Below, piece by piece: positions 1 through 8,377 of a DNA stretch of 64,000 nucleotides (position 1 is its first letter; each line of letters opens with the position of its first letter). The DNA comes from WHSO01 sp050485485 (GTDB taxonomy: Bacteria; Pseudomonadota; Alphaproteobacteria; SMXQ01), in assembly GCA_050485485.1 (NCBI GenBank), contig JBJHBM010000001.1:124001-188000 (forward strand), read 5' to 3'. Below the pieces are notes generated by a model. The model made no database searches, was not told where the DNA came from, and saw only the letters and a list, made by a program, of their open reading frames with translations. The position numbers and the translations under genes are program-made.

Positions 1-682
1 GAAGCTCGAGGCGCGCGGCAAGAAGCTCGCCCAGATCCACGCGAAGAAGCGGGCGGAATGGCGCAAGGTGGGTCTCGACTCGAAGATGCGCAAGATGAGC
101 CCGATCCCGCACGCGGTGCTCGCGACGGAAATCTGGGAAGTCATCAAGGAGCACGACTGGGTACTGACCGCGAGCACGCTCGAGGACTGGACCCGGCGCA
201 TCTGGGACTTCGATGCCCACCACCGTCACCCGGGCAAGTCGATGGGCACCTCGACCCAGATCGGCACCTCGCTCGGCGTGGCCCTCGCCAACCGCGACAA
301 GGGGCGGCTCGTGGTGGACATCCAGCCCGACGGCGACCTCATGTTCGACGCCGGCGCGCTGTGGATCGCGGCCAAGCACAACATTCCGATGCTGATCGTG
401 ATGTACAACAACCGCGCCTACTACAACGACTGGGAACACCAGATCCGCATGGCGCGGCTGCGCAAGACCGACGAAAAGAGGGCGCATATCGGTATGGACC
501 TGTGCGATCCGGACCCGGACTTCGCCGGCCTCGCCCGCGCGATGGGCTGGTACGCCGAGGGTCCGATCGACCGCTGCGAGGACATCCAGCCGGCGTTGCG
601 CCGCGCGATCGAGCGGGTGCGTGCCGGCCAGCCGGCGCTCGTGGACACGATCACCCAGCGTCGCGACGCGTGGAACCAGTAG
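1..682 (+). CDS. Thiamine-diphosphate-dependent enzyme, C-terminal part (5' end outside window)
   Basis: The reading frame is open from base 2, so only the C-terminal ~226 residues are present. The segment is the pyrimidine-binding half of a ThDP enzyme of the acetolactate synthase / benzoylformate decarboxylase superfamily. The ThDP-Mg motif reads PDGDLMF (around 329-349) and is followed about 24 residues later by the NN pair at 406-411, then an aromatic-rich stretch. The first Gly of the usual GDG is replaced by Pro. It lies 47 bp upstream of a ubiX homologue on the same strand, so it may belong to a decarboxylation pathway. The exact substrate cannot be told from this fragment. Confidence 0.8.
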   Translation, partial: KLEARGKKLAQIHAKKRAEWRKVGLDSKMRKMSPIPHAVLATEIWEVIKEHDWVLTASTLEDWTRRIWDFDAHHRHPGKSMGTSTQIGTSLGVALANRDKGRLVVDIQPDGDLMFDAGALWIAAKHNIPMLIVMYNNRAYYNDWEHQIRMARLRKTDEKRAHIGMDLCDPDPDFAGLARAMGWYAEGPIDRCEDIQPALRRAIERVRAGQPALVDTITQRRDAWNQ

Positions 683-729
683 CGGCATAGCGGTACGTCG
701 GACGGCAAGGCCCGCGGAGCATTGGCCAT

Positions 730-1317
730 ATGCGTAGATTGGTCGTAGGCATGTCGGGTGCGTCGGGTGCCATTTACGGCATCCGCTTCCTCGAGGTTCT
801 CAGCAAGGCCGAGGACATCGAGGTGCACCTGATCCTGTCGGCTTCCGCGGGCCAGACCATCGTGGACGAAACCGACTGGACGGTGTCGGACGTCAAAGCG
901 CTCGCCGACGTGGTCTACAACAACCGGGACATCGGGGCGTCGCTGTCGAGCGGCTCCTATCGCCACGACGGGATGATCGTGGCTCCGTGCTCGGTCAAGA
1001 CCCTGTCCGGGATCGTCAATTCCTACGACGACAACCTGCTGACACGCGCGGCCGACGTGTCGCTCAAGGAGAAGCGGCGCGTCGTGCTGCTGGTGCGGGA
1101 GACGCCCCTGCACCTCGGCCATATCGAACTCATGGGACGGGCGGCGAGCTACGGTGCCGTCGTCATGCCGCCCGTTCCGGCCTTCTATCATCGTCCTCAG
1201 ACGTTGGACGACGTGATTAACCAGACAGTGGGCAAGGCACTGGATCTTTTCGACATTCCCCACCGGCTGTTCCGGAGGTGGAAGGAGTCGAACAACGGGG
1301 GAGGGACGACCGGCTGA
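730..1317 (+). CDS. ubiX: UbiX/Pad1-type flavin prenyltransferase
   Basis: The protein has 195 residues, the usual size for UbiX. This family joins a dimethylallyl group to FMN to make prenyl-FMN, the cofactor of UbiD-type (de)carboxylases. Visible family motifs are the N-terminal flavin loop GMSGASG (residues 7-13), PCSVKT (from residue 86) and RETPL (from residue 122). It follows the ThDP enzyme closely and precedes a tricarboxylate-type permease, so it may serve a local catabolic decarboxylase rather than only ubiquinone synthesis. No UbiD is visible in the window; one could lie upstream. The C-terminal tail is Gly/Thr-rich. Confidence 0.9.
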   Translation: MRRLVVGMSGASGAIYGIRFLEVLSKAEDIEVHLILSASAGQTIVDETDWTVSDVKALADVVYNNRDIGASLSSGSYRHDGMIVAPCSVKTLSGIVNSYDDNLLTRAADVSLKEKRRVVLLVRETPLHLGHIELMGRAASYGAVVMPPVPAFYHRPQTLDDVINQTVGKALDLFDIPHRLFRRWKESNNGGGTTG

Positions 1318-1404
1318 GCCGCGGGCTCGGCTTTTAACCGGCATCGATCTGCACAACAACGGCGGGCGATGCATCACTCACCACTCGCAAACAGGTGGGG
1401 TGAC

Positions 1405-3564
1405 ATGGATTATCTGATGCTGATGGCGACGAGCGCCGGCGATGCCCTTGCAATCATCGGTGAGCCCTCGCGCCTCTTCTTCCTGTTCAGCGGTGTCGTC
1501 ATCGGCCTCGTGCTGGGCGTCATCCCCGGTCTCGGCGGTCTCGTCGGCCTCGCGCTCCTGCTTCCCTTCACATTCGACATGGACAGATATGCGGCCTTCG
1601 CGTTCCTTCTCGGAATGGGGGCCGTCACGACGACGTCGGATACCATACCGGCAGTGCTGTTCGGCGTGCCCGGCACGACGGGATCGGCCGCGACCATCCT
1701 CGACGGTCACCCCCTGGCGCGCCAAGGCCATGCTGGGCGCGCTTTCGGCGCGGCCTATTCGGCCTCCCTGCTGGGCGGCCTCCTGGGCGCGCTCCTGCTC
1801 GCGGTGTCGATCCCGATCCTGCGGCCGGTGATGCTCTATCTCGGCTCGCCGGAGCTGCTGTCGTTCTCGGTGTTCGGACTGTCGATGGTGGCGGTGCTGT
1901 CGGGTTCCTCGCCGATGCGCGGCATCGGCGCGGCCTGCCTCGGCCTCCTGATCGCCATGGTCGGCTCAGACCCGCAGACCGGCACCCTGCGCTGGACGCT
2001 GGATTCCCTCTACCTGTGGGACGGTCTGCCGCTGGTGCCCGTCACCATCGGCCTGTTCGCGCTGCCGGAGCTCGCGGACATGGCGATCAACCGGACCTCG
2101 ATCGCGCGCGACGCGAAGAGCGTGAAGTTCGACACCCGTACCGGCCAGTGGCAGGGGGTGCGCGACACGCTCAACAACTGGTGGCTGGTAGTGCGCGTCG
2201 CCTGGCTCGGTGCCTCGCTCGGCGCGATCCCGGGCCTCGGCTCCTCGATCGTGGACTGGGTCTCCTACGGTCACGCGGCCCGGACCGAGCCGCGCGCGGA
2301 GGAAACCTTCGGCAAGGGCGACATTCGCGGCGTGATCGCGCCCGAATCGTGCAACAACGCCAAGGAAGGCGGATCCCTGGTGCCGACCATCGCCTTCGGC
2401 GTGCCGGGCTCGGCCTCTATGGCGATCCTGCTCGGCGCGTTCCTGATCCACGGCCTGGTTCCGGGCCCGGACATGCTGACCAAGCACCTCGACGTCACCT
2501 ATTCGATGGTGTGGTCGATCGCCATCGCCAACGTGCTCGGCGCCGGCATCTGTTTCATGTTCTCGGACCAGTTCGCGAAGCTCGCGCTGCTGCGCTACTC
2601 GATCATCATGCCGCTGGTCCTGTGCGTGGTGTTCGTGGGCGCGTACCAGGGCTCGCGGCAATGGGGCGATATCTACGCCCTGCTGGTGTTCGGTACCGTC
2701 GGCTGGGTGATGAAGCGCCTGCGCTGGCCGCGTCCGCCGGTAATCCTCGGTGTCGTGCTGGGCGGAATCGTGGAACGCTACATGTTCATCTCTGTGGAGC
2801 GTTACGGCACCGAGTGGATTTTCCCGACGAGCCTGGAGAGCGTCCGCTGGGTCGTACTGATCATGTTCGCGCTCTCGATCTACGGCCTTCTGCGCCCGCT
2901 GATCAAGGAGTACAAATACGCCGGCGGCGTCGGCGGGATGCTCCGAAGCATGGAGCCGTCGAAGCCCCACTTCGACGCTCAGACGCTGATGTACCTCTTC
3001 TTCATCGGCGTGTTCGGCTACATGATGTACGAGGCGTCCGGCTGGAACTACGACGCCAGGATCATCCCAAACATCGTGGGCTATTTCGGCCTCACCATCC
3101 TGGCGATCAGCCTGCTCAACCATACCTTCAAGAGCGTCGAGATCACCGCCGCCCAGAGGGCCGAGCAGGCGGACGAGAGCGCCATGGGCCGGCTCAAGCG
3201 CAGCATGCATCTCGACATCTCGGTGATGGGGCCGCAGATGCCGAAGAGGCTGCTCGCGCTCAGGGCGATCGGCTATCTCGGGTGGCTGTTCTCATTCCTG
3301 CTGTCCACGGCGCTGATCGGCATGATTCCGTCGCTGTTCCTGCTGGTGGTCGCCTACATGAAGATCGAAGGGCGGGAATCGTGGAAGCTGACGCTGTCCT
3401 GCGCGTTCGGCCTCATGTTGTTTTCGATCGTCCTGTTCGACAAGCTCCTGGCCCTGCCGTGGCCGCAGACGGAGTTCGGCGATCTCTACCTGATGTTCGA
3501 TCAGGCGGTGCTGCAACCCCTGACCTACTGGGTCGAGGTGCAGATGGGCTGGCGGGATCCTTGA
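1405..3564 (+). CDS. Tripartite tricarboxylate transporter permease, TctA fused to TctB
   Basis: The 719-residue membrane protein has an N-terminal TctA region of about 500 residues. It carries the family signatures PGLGGLVG, a DTIPAVLFGVPGT stretch near residue 80, and later APESCNNAKEGG followed by FGVPGSASMAILLG. TctA is the large 12-TM subunit of tripartite tricarboxylate transporters. The last ~200 residues add about four further membrane helices, and the GRESWKL segment matches the ARESWKL segment of the separate TctB at 8673, so I read this as a TctA-TctB fusion. The ATG at 1405 is chosen because AGGTGGGG lies just ahead; an in-frame ATG at 1369 would add 12 residues. A strong terminator follows at 3590. 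Confidence 0.9.
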   Translation: MDYLMLMATSAGDALAIIGEPSRLFFLFSGVVIGLVLGVIPGLGGLVGLALLLPFTFDMDRYAAFAFLLGMGAVTTTSDTIPAVLFGVPGTTGSAATILDGHPLARQGHAGRAFGAAYSASLLGGLLGALLLAVSIPILRPVMLYLGSPELLSFSVFGLSMVAVLSGSSPMRGIGAACLGLLIAMVGSDPQTGTLRWTLDSLYLWDGLPLVPVTIGLFALPELADMAINRTSIARDAKSVKFDTRTGQWQGVRDTLNNWWLVVRVAWLGASLGAIPGLGSSIVDWVSYGHAARTEPRAEETFGKGDIRGVIAPESCNNAKEGGSLVPTIAFGVPGSASMAILLGAFLIHGLVPGPDMLTKHLDVTYSMVWSIAIANVLGAGICFMFSDQFAKLALLRYSIIMPLVLCVVFVGAYQGSRQWGDIYALLVFGTVGWVMKRLRWPRPPVILGVVLGGIVERYMFISVERYGTEWIFPTSLESVRWVVLIMFALSIYGLLRPLIKEYKYAGGVGGMLRSMEPSKPHFDAQTLMYLFFIGVFGYMMYEASGWNYDARIIPNIVGYFGLTILAISLLNHTFKSVEITAAQRAEQADESAMGRLKRSMHLDISVMGPQMPKRLLALRAIGYLGWLFSFLLSTALIGMIPSLFLLVVAYMKIEGRESWKLTLSCAFGLMLFSIVLFDKLLALPWPQTEFGDLYLMFDQAVLQPLTYWVEVQMGWRDP

Positions 3565-3589
3565 TCCCGGGCCTGGTCCCGTGCGCGAC

Positions 3590-3621
3590 GAGGGCGGGAG
3601 CGATGCTCCCGCCCTCTTTTT
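3590..3621 (+). terminator. Rho-independent terminator after the TctAB fusion
   Basis: A perfect 12-bp stem (3590-3601 with 3605-3616, three-base loop) is followed by five T on the plus strand. It ends the plus-strand unit and separates it from the convergent dehydrogenase gene that stops at 3653. Confidence 0.9.
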
Positions 3622-3652
3622 ACGTCCGTTCGCGTCGTGCGGGGAGGGGCTC

Positions 3653-4723
3653 TCAGGGATGCTCGATCTGGGTGAACCACTCGGTCGGCAGTTCGCGACC
3701 GAGGCCGGCCTCGCGCGCCTTGCGGTAGGCAAGGCCGCCGACCACGGTGAATTGATAGCCGATGCCGGAATAGTTGAGGAAGCAGGTGGCCTCGCGGTCG
3801 TTCGTCCGGCCGGCCACCCGGCCGGTGACGAGGTCGGCAAGCTCGGCCATGGATTTCTCGTCCAGGCACGCGTCGGGGGCATGGACGCCCTTGCGATCCT
3901 CGGCGAGCTCGACTCCCTGGGTGCGCACCACGAGGGGCGCGTTGTCGCGCAGATGCACGGCGCGGCGCGCGCAGGCCGCGACCGCCTCGGGCGCGATCTC
4001 GGCCGGCTTGATGGACGAATAATGCACGCCCTCCCGCACATGGTTGTGGCCGATCACGGGATCGAGGGCATTGGTGGCGCAGGCGACGATATCGGCGTCG
4101 CGGACCACCGCTTCGACGCTCGCCGCCGCGGCGACCTCGATCCCGAGCCGTGCCGTCATGTCGCGGGCGAAGGCGGCGCGATGGGCGGGGTTGGGGCTGT
4201 AGCACACCAGCCTTTCGAGCGGCCGTACGGCGGCCATCGCCATTGCCTGCGCGCCGGCCTGCCAGCCCGAGCCGATCACCGCCGCCACCCGGGCGTCGGC
4301 GCGCGCCATGTGGCGGGCCGCGATGCCGTTGGTGGCGCCGACCCGCATCCGCTGGACCACGCCGTCCGGGAAGATCGCGAGCGGCTCGCCGTTCTCCGTG
4401 GAGAACAGCAGCACGAGCCCGACGTAGCGTCCGCCGGGCGCGGCCGGCACCTTCTCGCGCCGGGTCGAGCCCGCGACCTCGCGCCAGCCGATGATGTCGG
4501 AATTGAGCCGGATGGAGGCGAATCCCGACGGCGCATGGACGCCGTCCATGCTCTTGAGGGCGTAGACGGTGCCCGGATCGCGGGCGGGGGCGACGATCTC
4601 GGCCCGGCCCCGATTGCCCCCGCGTCCTTCGGCGAGATCGCGGTAGCCCTCCTCGAGAACGGCGATACACTCCGGCATGGCGAGCACGCGGTCGAGCTCG
4701 TCGTTGCTGAATATCCAGGTCAT
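3653..4723 (-). CDS. Ornithine cyclodeaminase / mu-crystallin family dehydrogenase (copy 1)
   Basis: The protein has 356 residues, typical of the OCD/mu-crystallin family of NAD(P)-dependent imine-forming or imine-reducing enzymes. The substrate-side Lys motif LKSMDG (near residues 56-61) and the dinucleotide loop IGSGWQAG (near residue 150) are visible, as is the family segment GATNGI ahead of the loop. It lies 24 bp downstream of a clear paralogue (4748-5824) on the same strand, so the two are likely co-transcribed. Members act as ornithine cyclodeaminase, alanine dehydrogenase or ketimine reductase. The sequence does not tell which applies here. Confidence 0.9.
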   Translation of the reverse strand: MTWIFSNDELDRVLAMPECIAVLEEGYRDLAEGRGGNRGRAEIVAPARDPGTVYALKSMDGVHAPSGFASIRLNSDIIGWREVAGSTRREKVPAAPGGRYVGLVLLFSTENGEPLAIFPDGVVQRMRVGATNGIAARHMARADARVAAVIGSGWQAGAQAMAMAAVRPLERLVCYSPNPAHRAAFARDMTARLGIEVAAAASVEAVVRDADIVACATNALDPVIGHNHVREGVHYSSIKPAEIAPEAVAACARRAVHLRDNAPLVVRTQGVELAEDRKGVHAPDACLDEKSMAELADLVTGRVAGRTNDREATCFLNYSGIGYQFTVVGGLAYRKAREAGLGRELPTEWFTQIEHP

Positions 4724-4747
4724 GGAAGTTCCCGCCTGTAGGGACGC

Positions 4748-5824
4748 CTACGGATGCACCGTCTCGGTGAACCAGTCGGTGGGCAAGGCGTGGCCGATGC
4801 CGCGTTCGACCGCGCGCTTGTAGATGACCGAGCCAGCCGCCGCGAACTGGTAGCCGAGGCCGAGGTTGTTCAGGAAGCAGGTGACCTCGTCCTGGCCGCC
4901 GCGGCCTTGGGCGCGGCCGACGATCAGGTCGGGCAGGGTGGGAAATTTCCCGAAATCGAGCTTGTTGGCGGCATTCCAGCCCTTTTCCTTGCTCTCCTCC
5001 TGGAACGGCGCACCCTCGGCCACCACGATGATGGGCGCGGTATCATGGGTGTGCACCGCCACCCGGTTGGCGGCGAGGATCGCGGCCGGCTCGACCTCCG
5101 GCTTCTTGATGGAGGAGACGTGCATTCCCGGTGCGATCCACTCCTTGAAGAATACCGGGTCGATGGAATTGGTACCGCACATGGCGACGTCGGCGCCGCG
5201 CACCGCTTCTTCGGGATGGGCGACCGGACGGATGTCGACGCCGACCACCTCGCTCATGCGGACGGCGAAAGCCTCGCGGTTGTCCTTGTTGGGGGAGAAT
5301 ACCCGGATTTCCTCGAAGTCGCGCACTGCGCAGGCCGCGGTGAGCTGCGTCTCCGCCTGCCAGCCCGAGCCGAGCAGCCCGAGCACGCGCGAATCCTCGC
5401 GCGCCATGTACTTGACGCCGAGCCCGTTGGTGGCGCCAACGCGGATATGCTGCAGCACGCCGTCCGGGAAGATCGCGAGCGGCTCGCCGTTGGCGGTCGA
5501 GAACAGCAGCACCAGCCCGACGTAGCGGTCGCCGGGCGCCGCCGGCACCTTCACGCGGCGCTGGGCGTTGCCGATCACCGGGTTGGTAACGATGTCGGAG
5601 TTGATGCGGATCGCGCCGACGCCGAGCGCCGGCACCACCCCGTCCATCGACTTGAGACCGTAGATCGCATCGGGCGCATAGGAGGTGGGGGCGATGCAGT
5701 CGGAGCGCTGGCGCGTGATGCCGCGCCCGTGGGCCAACTCCTTGTAGGCCTCCTCCAGCGCTGCGATGCAGTCCGGCATGGTGAGCAGGGTTTCGACGTC
5801 GTCGTTGGACAGGATCAGGGTCAT
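4748..5824 (-). CDS. Ornithine cyclodeaminase / mu-crystallin family dehydrogenase (copy 2)
   Basis: The protein has 358 residues and is a close paralogue of the gene at 3653: both start MT-I-SND, carry LKSMDGV and GSGWQA, and end in the same pattern (LPT-WFT---HP). The Rossmann loop LGSGWQAE lies near residue 151. Differences cluster in the region after residue 220, where the paralogue is two residues shorter. Tandem copies could form a heteromer or handle two related substrates. It is the first gene of the two-gene unit and starts just downstream of the tctC terminator at 5883-5918. Confidence 0.9.
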   Translation of the reverse strand: MTLILSNDDVETLLTMPDCIAALEEAYKELAHGRGITRQRSDCIAPTSYAPDAIYGLKSMDGVVPALGVGAIRINSDIVTNPVIGNAQRRVKVPAAPGDRYVGLVLLFSTANGEPLAIFPDGVLQHIRVGATNGLGVKYMAREDSRVLGLLGSGWQAETQLTAACAVRDFEEIRVFSPNKDNREAFAVRMSEVVGVDIRPVAHPEEAVRGADVAMCGTNSIDPVFFKEWIAPGMHVSSIKKPEVEPAAILAANRVAVHTHDTAPIIVVAEGAPFQEESKEKGWNAANKLDFGKFPTLPDLIVGRAQGRGGQDEVTCFLNNLGLGYQFAAAGSVIYKRAVERGIGHALPTDWFTETVHP

Positions 5825-5882
5825 GGGGCCTCCCGTAGGGCTGTCGTTGAACCGCCGCGGCCGTTGTTCCGGGCGGGCAAGG

Positions 5883-5918
5883 AAAAGGGCGGAGCCGTCC
5901 CGCGTCGGCCCCGCCCTT
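5883..5918 (-). terminator. Rho-independent terminator after tctC
   Basis: Arms 5885-5897 and 5906-5918 pair over 12 bp with a single A/C mismatch, and on the minus strand the stem runs into TTTT. It lies between the tctC stop (5946) and the start of the dehydrogenase at 5824, so it limits read-through between these co-directional genes. Confidence 0.75.
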
Positions 5919-5945
5919 GTTATAGCAGGCTATGAACGCCCGTGC

Positions 5946-7187
5946 TTACTTGCAATCGATGGTGACGGGCTCGTTGTCGCCGCCCGGCTTGTAGTCGATC
6001 TCGCACGCCATGCCCGCCTTGAGGGCCTCCCGGGCTCCGGGCTTGCCGCCGATGGTGATCTTGGTGCGCGCGGCCGAGATCTTGGACTTGACGTCGTTGG
6101 CGCCGTGCTTGAAGGCGATCTCCCGCCCGTCCGGCGACACGGCGGACAGGGCGGTGGCCACCTTGCTGGCGGGCGGCACGATATTCAGGATATCCGCGAC
6201 CATGGCGACGATTTCCGGCGGCTGGTCAAGGGCCTCGCGCACTTTGCGCGCGAGCTCTTCGCCGTAGAGCGGGTCGACCGGCCGGTCGGCCTTGATCGCC
6301 TGGGCCTGCAGCTCGGAGTCTTCCATCGCCTTGCGATAGGCCTCGACGAGGGTTTTGGCGCGGTCGGCCGGAATGCCCGGAGGGCCGGCCGTGAAGCGTG
6401 CGATCTCTGCCTGGGAGCCGACCAGCGCGACCACCGCCTTGGCGTTGCGCTCGGTCACGATCTCGGAAAGCAGCGGTACGCCCGGGGCCGCCTTGCCGCC
6501 GATCTGGGCGATGTAGCGGCCGTAGCCGTTCTTCACGAACAGCTCGGCCGAGGACTGGGAGCCGACGGAGGCGTCGATCTCGCCCCGGCGCATGGCCAGC
6601 TCCGCGTCGGTGCCGTCGTAGCCAAGGATCAGCTTCATGTTCCAGCCGAGCACCTTGGACAGCATCATGGTGTCGTTGTAGGCTGAAGAGCCGACGCCCG
6701 CCGAGGCAAAGCGGACGGGCGCCCTGGCCGTCCTGAGGTCGTCGAGGGTCTTGAGGTCGGTCTGCGCCGCGGCCATGATGACGCGCGGGTCGCTCGCGGC
6801 CTTGCCGATCCAGGTCATCTTGGCGAGGTCGAAGCGCACGCCCTGGCGCCCCAGAAGCTGGGAGAAGATCAGCCCGGTGTTGAAGGTGCCGATGGTCTCG
6901 CCGTCGGGCTTCGCGGCATAGAGCAGGTTGGCGCCGATGATATGGCCGGCACCCGGCACGTTGCGCACGACGAAGGTCGAGCCGGGCAGGTGGTTCTGCA
7001 TGTATCTGGCCACCAGGCGGCCGTAGAAGTCGTAGCCGCCGCCCGCCGCCGTTGCCACCACGTAGGTGACGTTCTTGCCCTTGTAGTAGTCGGCACCGTC
7101 GGCCGCTGCGGCCGCGCCCGCGAGCAGGGTAGCCCCGGCGGCGACCGCCGCGCCCAGGCGGAGGCTTCTCGTAAGTTTCGGTGTCAT
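5946..7187 (-). CDS. TctC-type periplasmic receptor with extra C-terminal Cys-pair domain
   Basis: The 413-residue protein starts at the ATG at 7187, preceded by AAAGGACA. A Sec signal peptide (about residues 1-29, ending in an Ala-rich stretch) leads into a Bug/TctC solute-binding fold of about 310 residues, with the usual PGAG loop and GYDGTDAELAMRRGEID region. TctC proteins are normally about 320-330 residues. Here about 70 residues are added (roughly 344-413), containing KITIGG, RxxLxxGMAC and a terminal DCK. This tail aligns with the two small secreted proteins encoded next upstream (7537-7794 and 8123-8377). I know of no name for the tail. The transporter partners are TctB and TctA at 8673-10812. 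Confidence 0.88.
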   Translation of the reverse strand: MTPKLTRSLRLGAAVAAGATLLAGAAAAADGADYYKGKNVTYVVATAAGGGYDFYGRLVARYMQNHLPGSTFVVRNVPGAGHIIGANLLYAAKPDGETIGTFNTGLIFSQLLGRQGVRFDLAKMTWIGKAASDPRVIMAAAQTDLKTLDDLRTARAPVRFASAGVGSSAYNDTMMLSKVLGWNMKLILGYDGTDAELAMRRGEIDASVGSQSSAELFVKNGYGRYIAQIGGKAAPGVPLLSEIVTERNAKAVVALVGSQAEIARFTAGPPGIPADRAKTLVEAYRKAMEDSELQAQAIKADRPVDPLYGEELARKVREALDQPPEIVAMVADILNIVPPASKVATALSAVSPDGREIAFKHGANDVKSKISAARTKITIGGKPGAREALKAGMACEIDYKPGGDNEPVTIDCK

Positions 7188-7486
7188 GGGACATGTCCTT
7201 TCAAGAGAGGACCGGATTCCGTCGGGCCCGGATGGCGCAGGAGCGAAGCGGTGGCTTCTGGGCCGCACCATAGGCTACGCAAACTCGGTACGAGACGTGG
7301 CCGGCGGGTAGCAGGAAAGCATGCGAAGCGATGAGACGGTCCTCGGGGCTTCGCGCCTCCCGATCACAGTCGCCTTCGCCGTAGATGTTGGTAGGCGCAG
7401 GCAAAAAGGCAAGAACCACCCCCGGGATGGTGATGCTTCGGCTGCGGCACGCCCCGGGGACGGATTCGAAACGTCTCGCGGGTACG
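7188..7486. other. Leader region of tctC, no gene seen
   Basis: About 300 bases separate the tctC start from the terminator of the upstream small gene. I see the tctC ribosome-binding site (AAAGGACA on the minus strand, near 7195-7202) but no convincing promoter hexamers and no plausible coding sequence. The TTGCG-N17-CAATAT pattern of the two small genes is not repeated here. Confidence 0.4.
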
Positions 7487-7516
7487 AAAAGGGGCGGGCC
7501 CGCAAGAGCCCGCCCC
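7487..7516 (-). terminator. Rho-independent terminator of small secreted protein A
   Basis: A perfect 9-bp GC stem (7491-7499 with 7508-7516) is followed on the minus strand by TTTT (7490-7487). It lies 20 bp past the stop codon at 7537 and isolates this gene from tctC. Confidence 0.85.
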
Positions 7517-7536
7517 CCAACGACGGCTATGCCGCG

Positions 7537-7794
7537 TTACTTGCAGGAGACCGTGGTGGCCTTGCCGCCATCGCCCTGCACGTCGCAGGTCATGCCGTCC
7601 TGAAGCTGGTCGCGCTTGGCGGCCTGGCCCTTGATGGTGACCTGGGTGCCGGAGTTGGAGATGGCGAACTCCTGGCCGCCGACGCTGATCTGGCGGCCTT
7701 CGTTCATGACCTGAATCTTGCCCGACGCGGCATGGGCGCTCGCGATCAGGCCGACGGCGAACACGGACGTGAGAAGAGCACTGGTGATCTTCAT
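7537..7794 (-). CDS. Small secreted protein A, homologous to the TctC C-terminal tail
   Basis: This 85-residue protein starts MKITSALLTSVFAVGL, a clear Sec signal peptide ending at AHA-A, leaving about 62 mature residues. The mature part has the pattern TQVTIKG, RDQLQDGMTC and C-terminal SCK. This matches small protein B (8123) and the last ~65 residues of TctC (5946). The two cysteines, in GMxC and in the final CK, are conserved in all three and could form a disulfide in the periplasm. The start at 7794 is set by the signal peptide and AAAGGA upstream; the frame is open further back but looks non-coding. It has its own promoter and terminator. I do not recognise the family. Confidence 0.85.
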   Translation of the reverse strand: MKITSALLTSVFAVGLIASAHAASGKIQVMNEGRQISVGGQEFAISNSGTQVTIKGQAAKRDQLQDGMTCDVQGDGGKATTVSCK

Positions 7795-7951
7795 TTGATA
7801 ATCCTTTCGAGACCCCACTCCCGACGGTGGACGACCTCCCGTGATGGGAAGGGGTGAGATCGTTTCATTTGTGAAGGTGCCGGGCCCTTGCGGGCGAGGC
7901 CTCCCGCCGGTACGCATCTCCTTCTGATTTGTGCGTGCCCGGTCGTGAAGG

Positions 7952-7980
7952 ATATTGCGCCACTTTTTCGTTATTCGCAA
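7952..7980 (-). promoter_or_regulatory. Predicted sigma-70-type promoter of small secreted protein A
   Basis: On the minus strand TTGCGA (7980-7975) is followed after 17 bases by CAATAT (7957-7952). The same hexamers at the same spacing stand in front of small protein B. The implied leader is about 150 bases long. Confidence 0.6.
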
Positions 7981-8071
7981 GTAGCTCGAGTCATAGAACA
8001 ATTATGTAAAACAGTAAGTTAAGATTATTACTTCAAGCGATTTGTCATAATATGTCTGGCGCCTATCGCAG

Positions 8072-8103
8072 AAAAAAAGAGGCGGGCCGTAAGGCCCGCC
8101 TCT
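8072..8103 (-). terminator. Rho-independent terminator of small secreted protein B
   Basis: A perfect 11-bp stem (8078-8088 with 8093-8103, GTAA loop) is followed on the minus strand by seven T. It lies about 20 bp after the stop codon at 8123. Confidence 0.92.
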
Positions 8104-8122
8104 CCACATCGGAAATCCGATG

Positions 8123-8377
8123 TTACTTGCAGGCGATCGCGCTGGCCTCGCCCTCGCCGGTGATCTGGCAGTCCATGCCGGACTTCAGGTCGCCGCGGCC
8201 GGCGGGATTGCCGCCGATGGTGATCTGGGTACGCGATGCGGACACGGTGTAGGTCTTGCCGCCCGCTACAACCTCGCGGCCTTCATTCTTGACCTCGATC
8301 TTGGCCGCCATGGCGCCGCTCGACACCAGCATGGCCGCGGCGAAAACCGAAGATACAAGAGCAGTGGAAATCTTCAT
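8123..8377 (-). CDS. Small secreted protein B, homologous to the TctC C-terminal tail
   Basis: This 84-residue protein has a signal peptide (MKISTALVSSVFAAAM, cleavage after AMA) and a mature part of about 60 residues. Its segment SASRTQITIGG, RGDLKSGMDC, ending ACK, is very close to the tail of TctC at 5946 (SAARTKITIGG, REALKAGMAC, ending DCK) and to protein A. The start at 8377 is supported by the signal peptide and AAAGGACGACC upstream. It lies between tctB and tctC of the same presumed transporter, which suggests a role in that system, but function is unknown. It has its own promoter and strong terminator, so expression may be high and separate from the permease genes. Confidence 0.85.
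   Translation of the reverse strand: MKISTALVSSVFAAAMLVSSGAMAAKIEVKNEGREVVAGGKTYTVSASRTQITIGGNPAGRGDLKSGMDCQITGEGEASAIACK

Noticed and set aside
1966..3210. Minus-strand open frame opposite the TctAB fusion
   Set aside because: Charged low-complexity translation; the membrane-protein reading of the plus strand is convincing.
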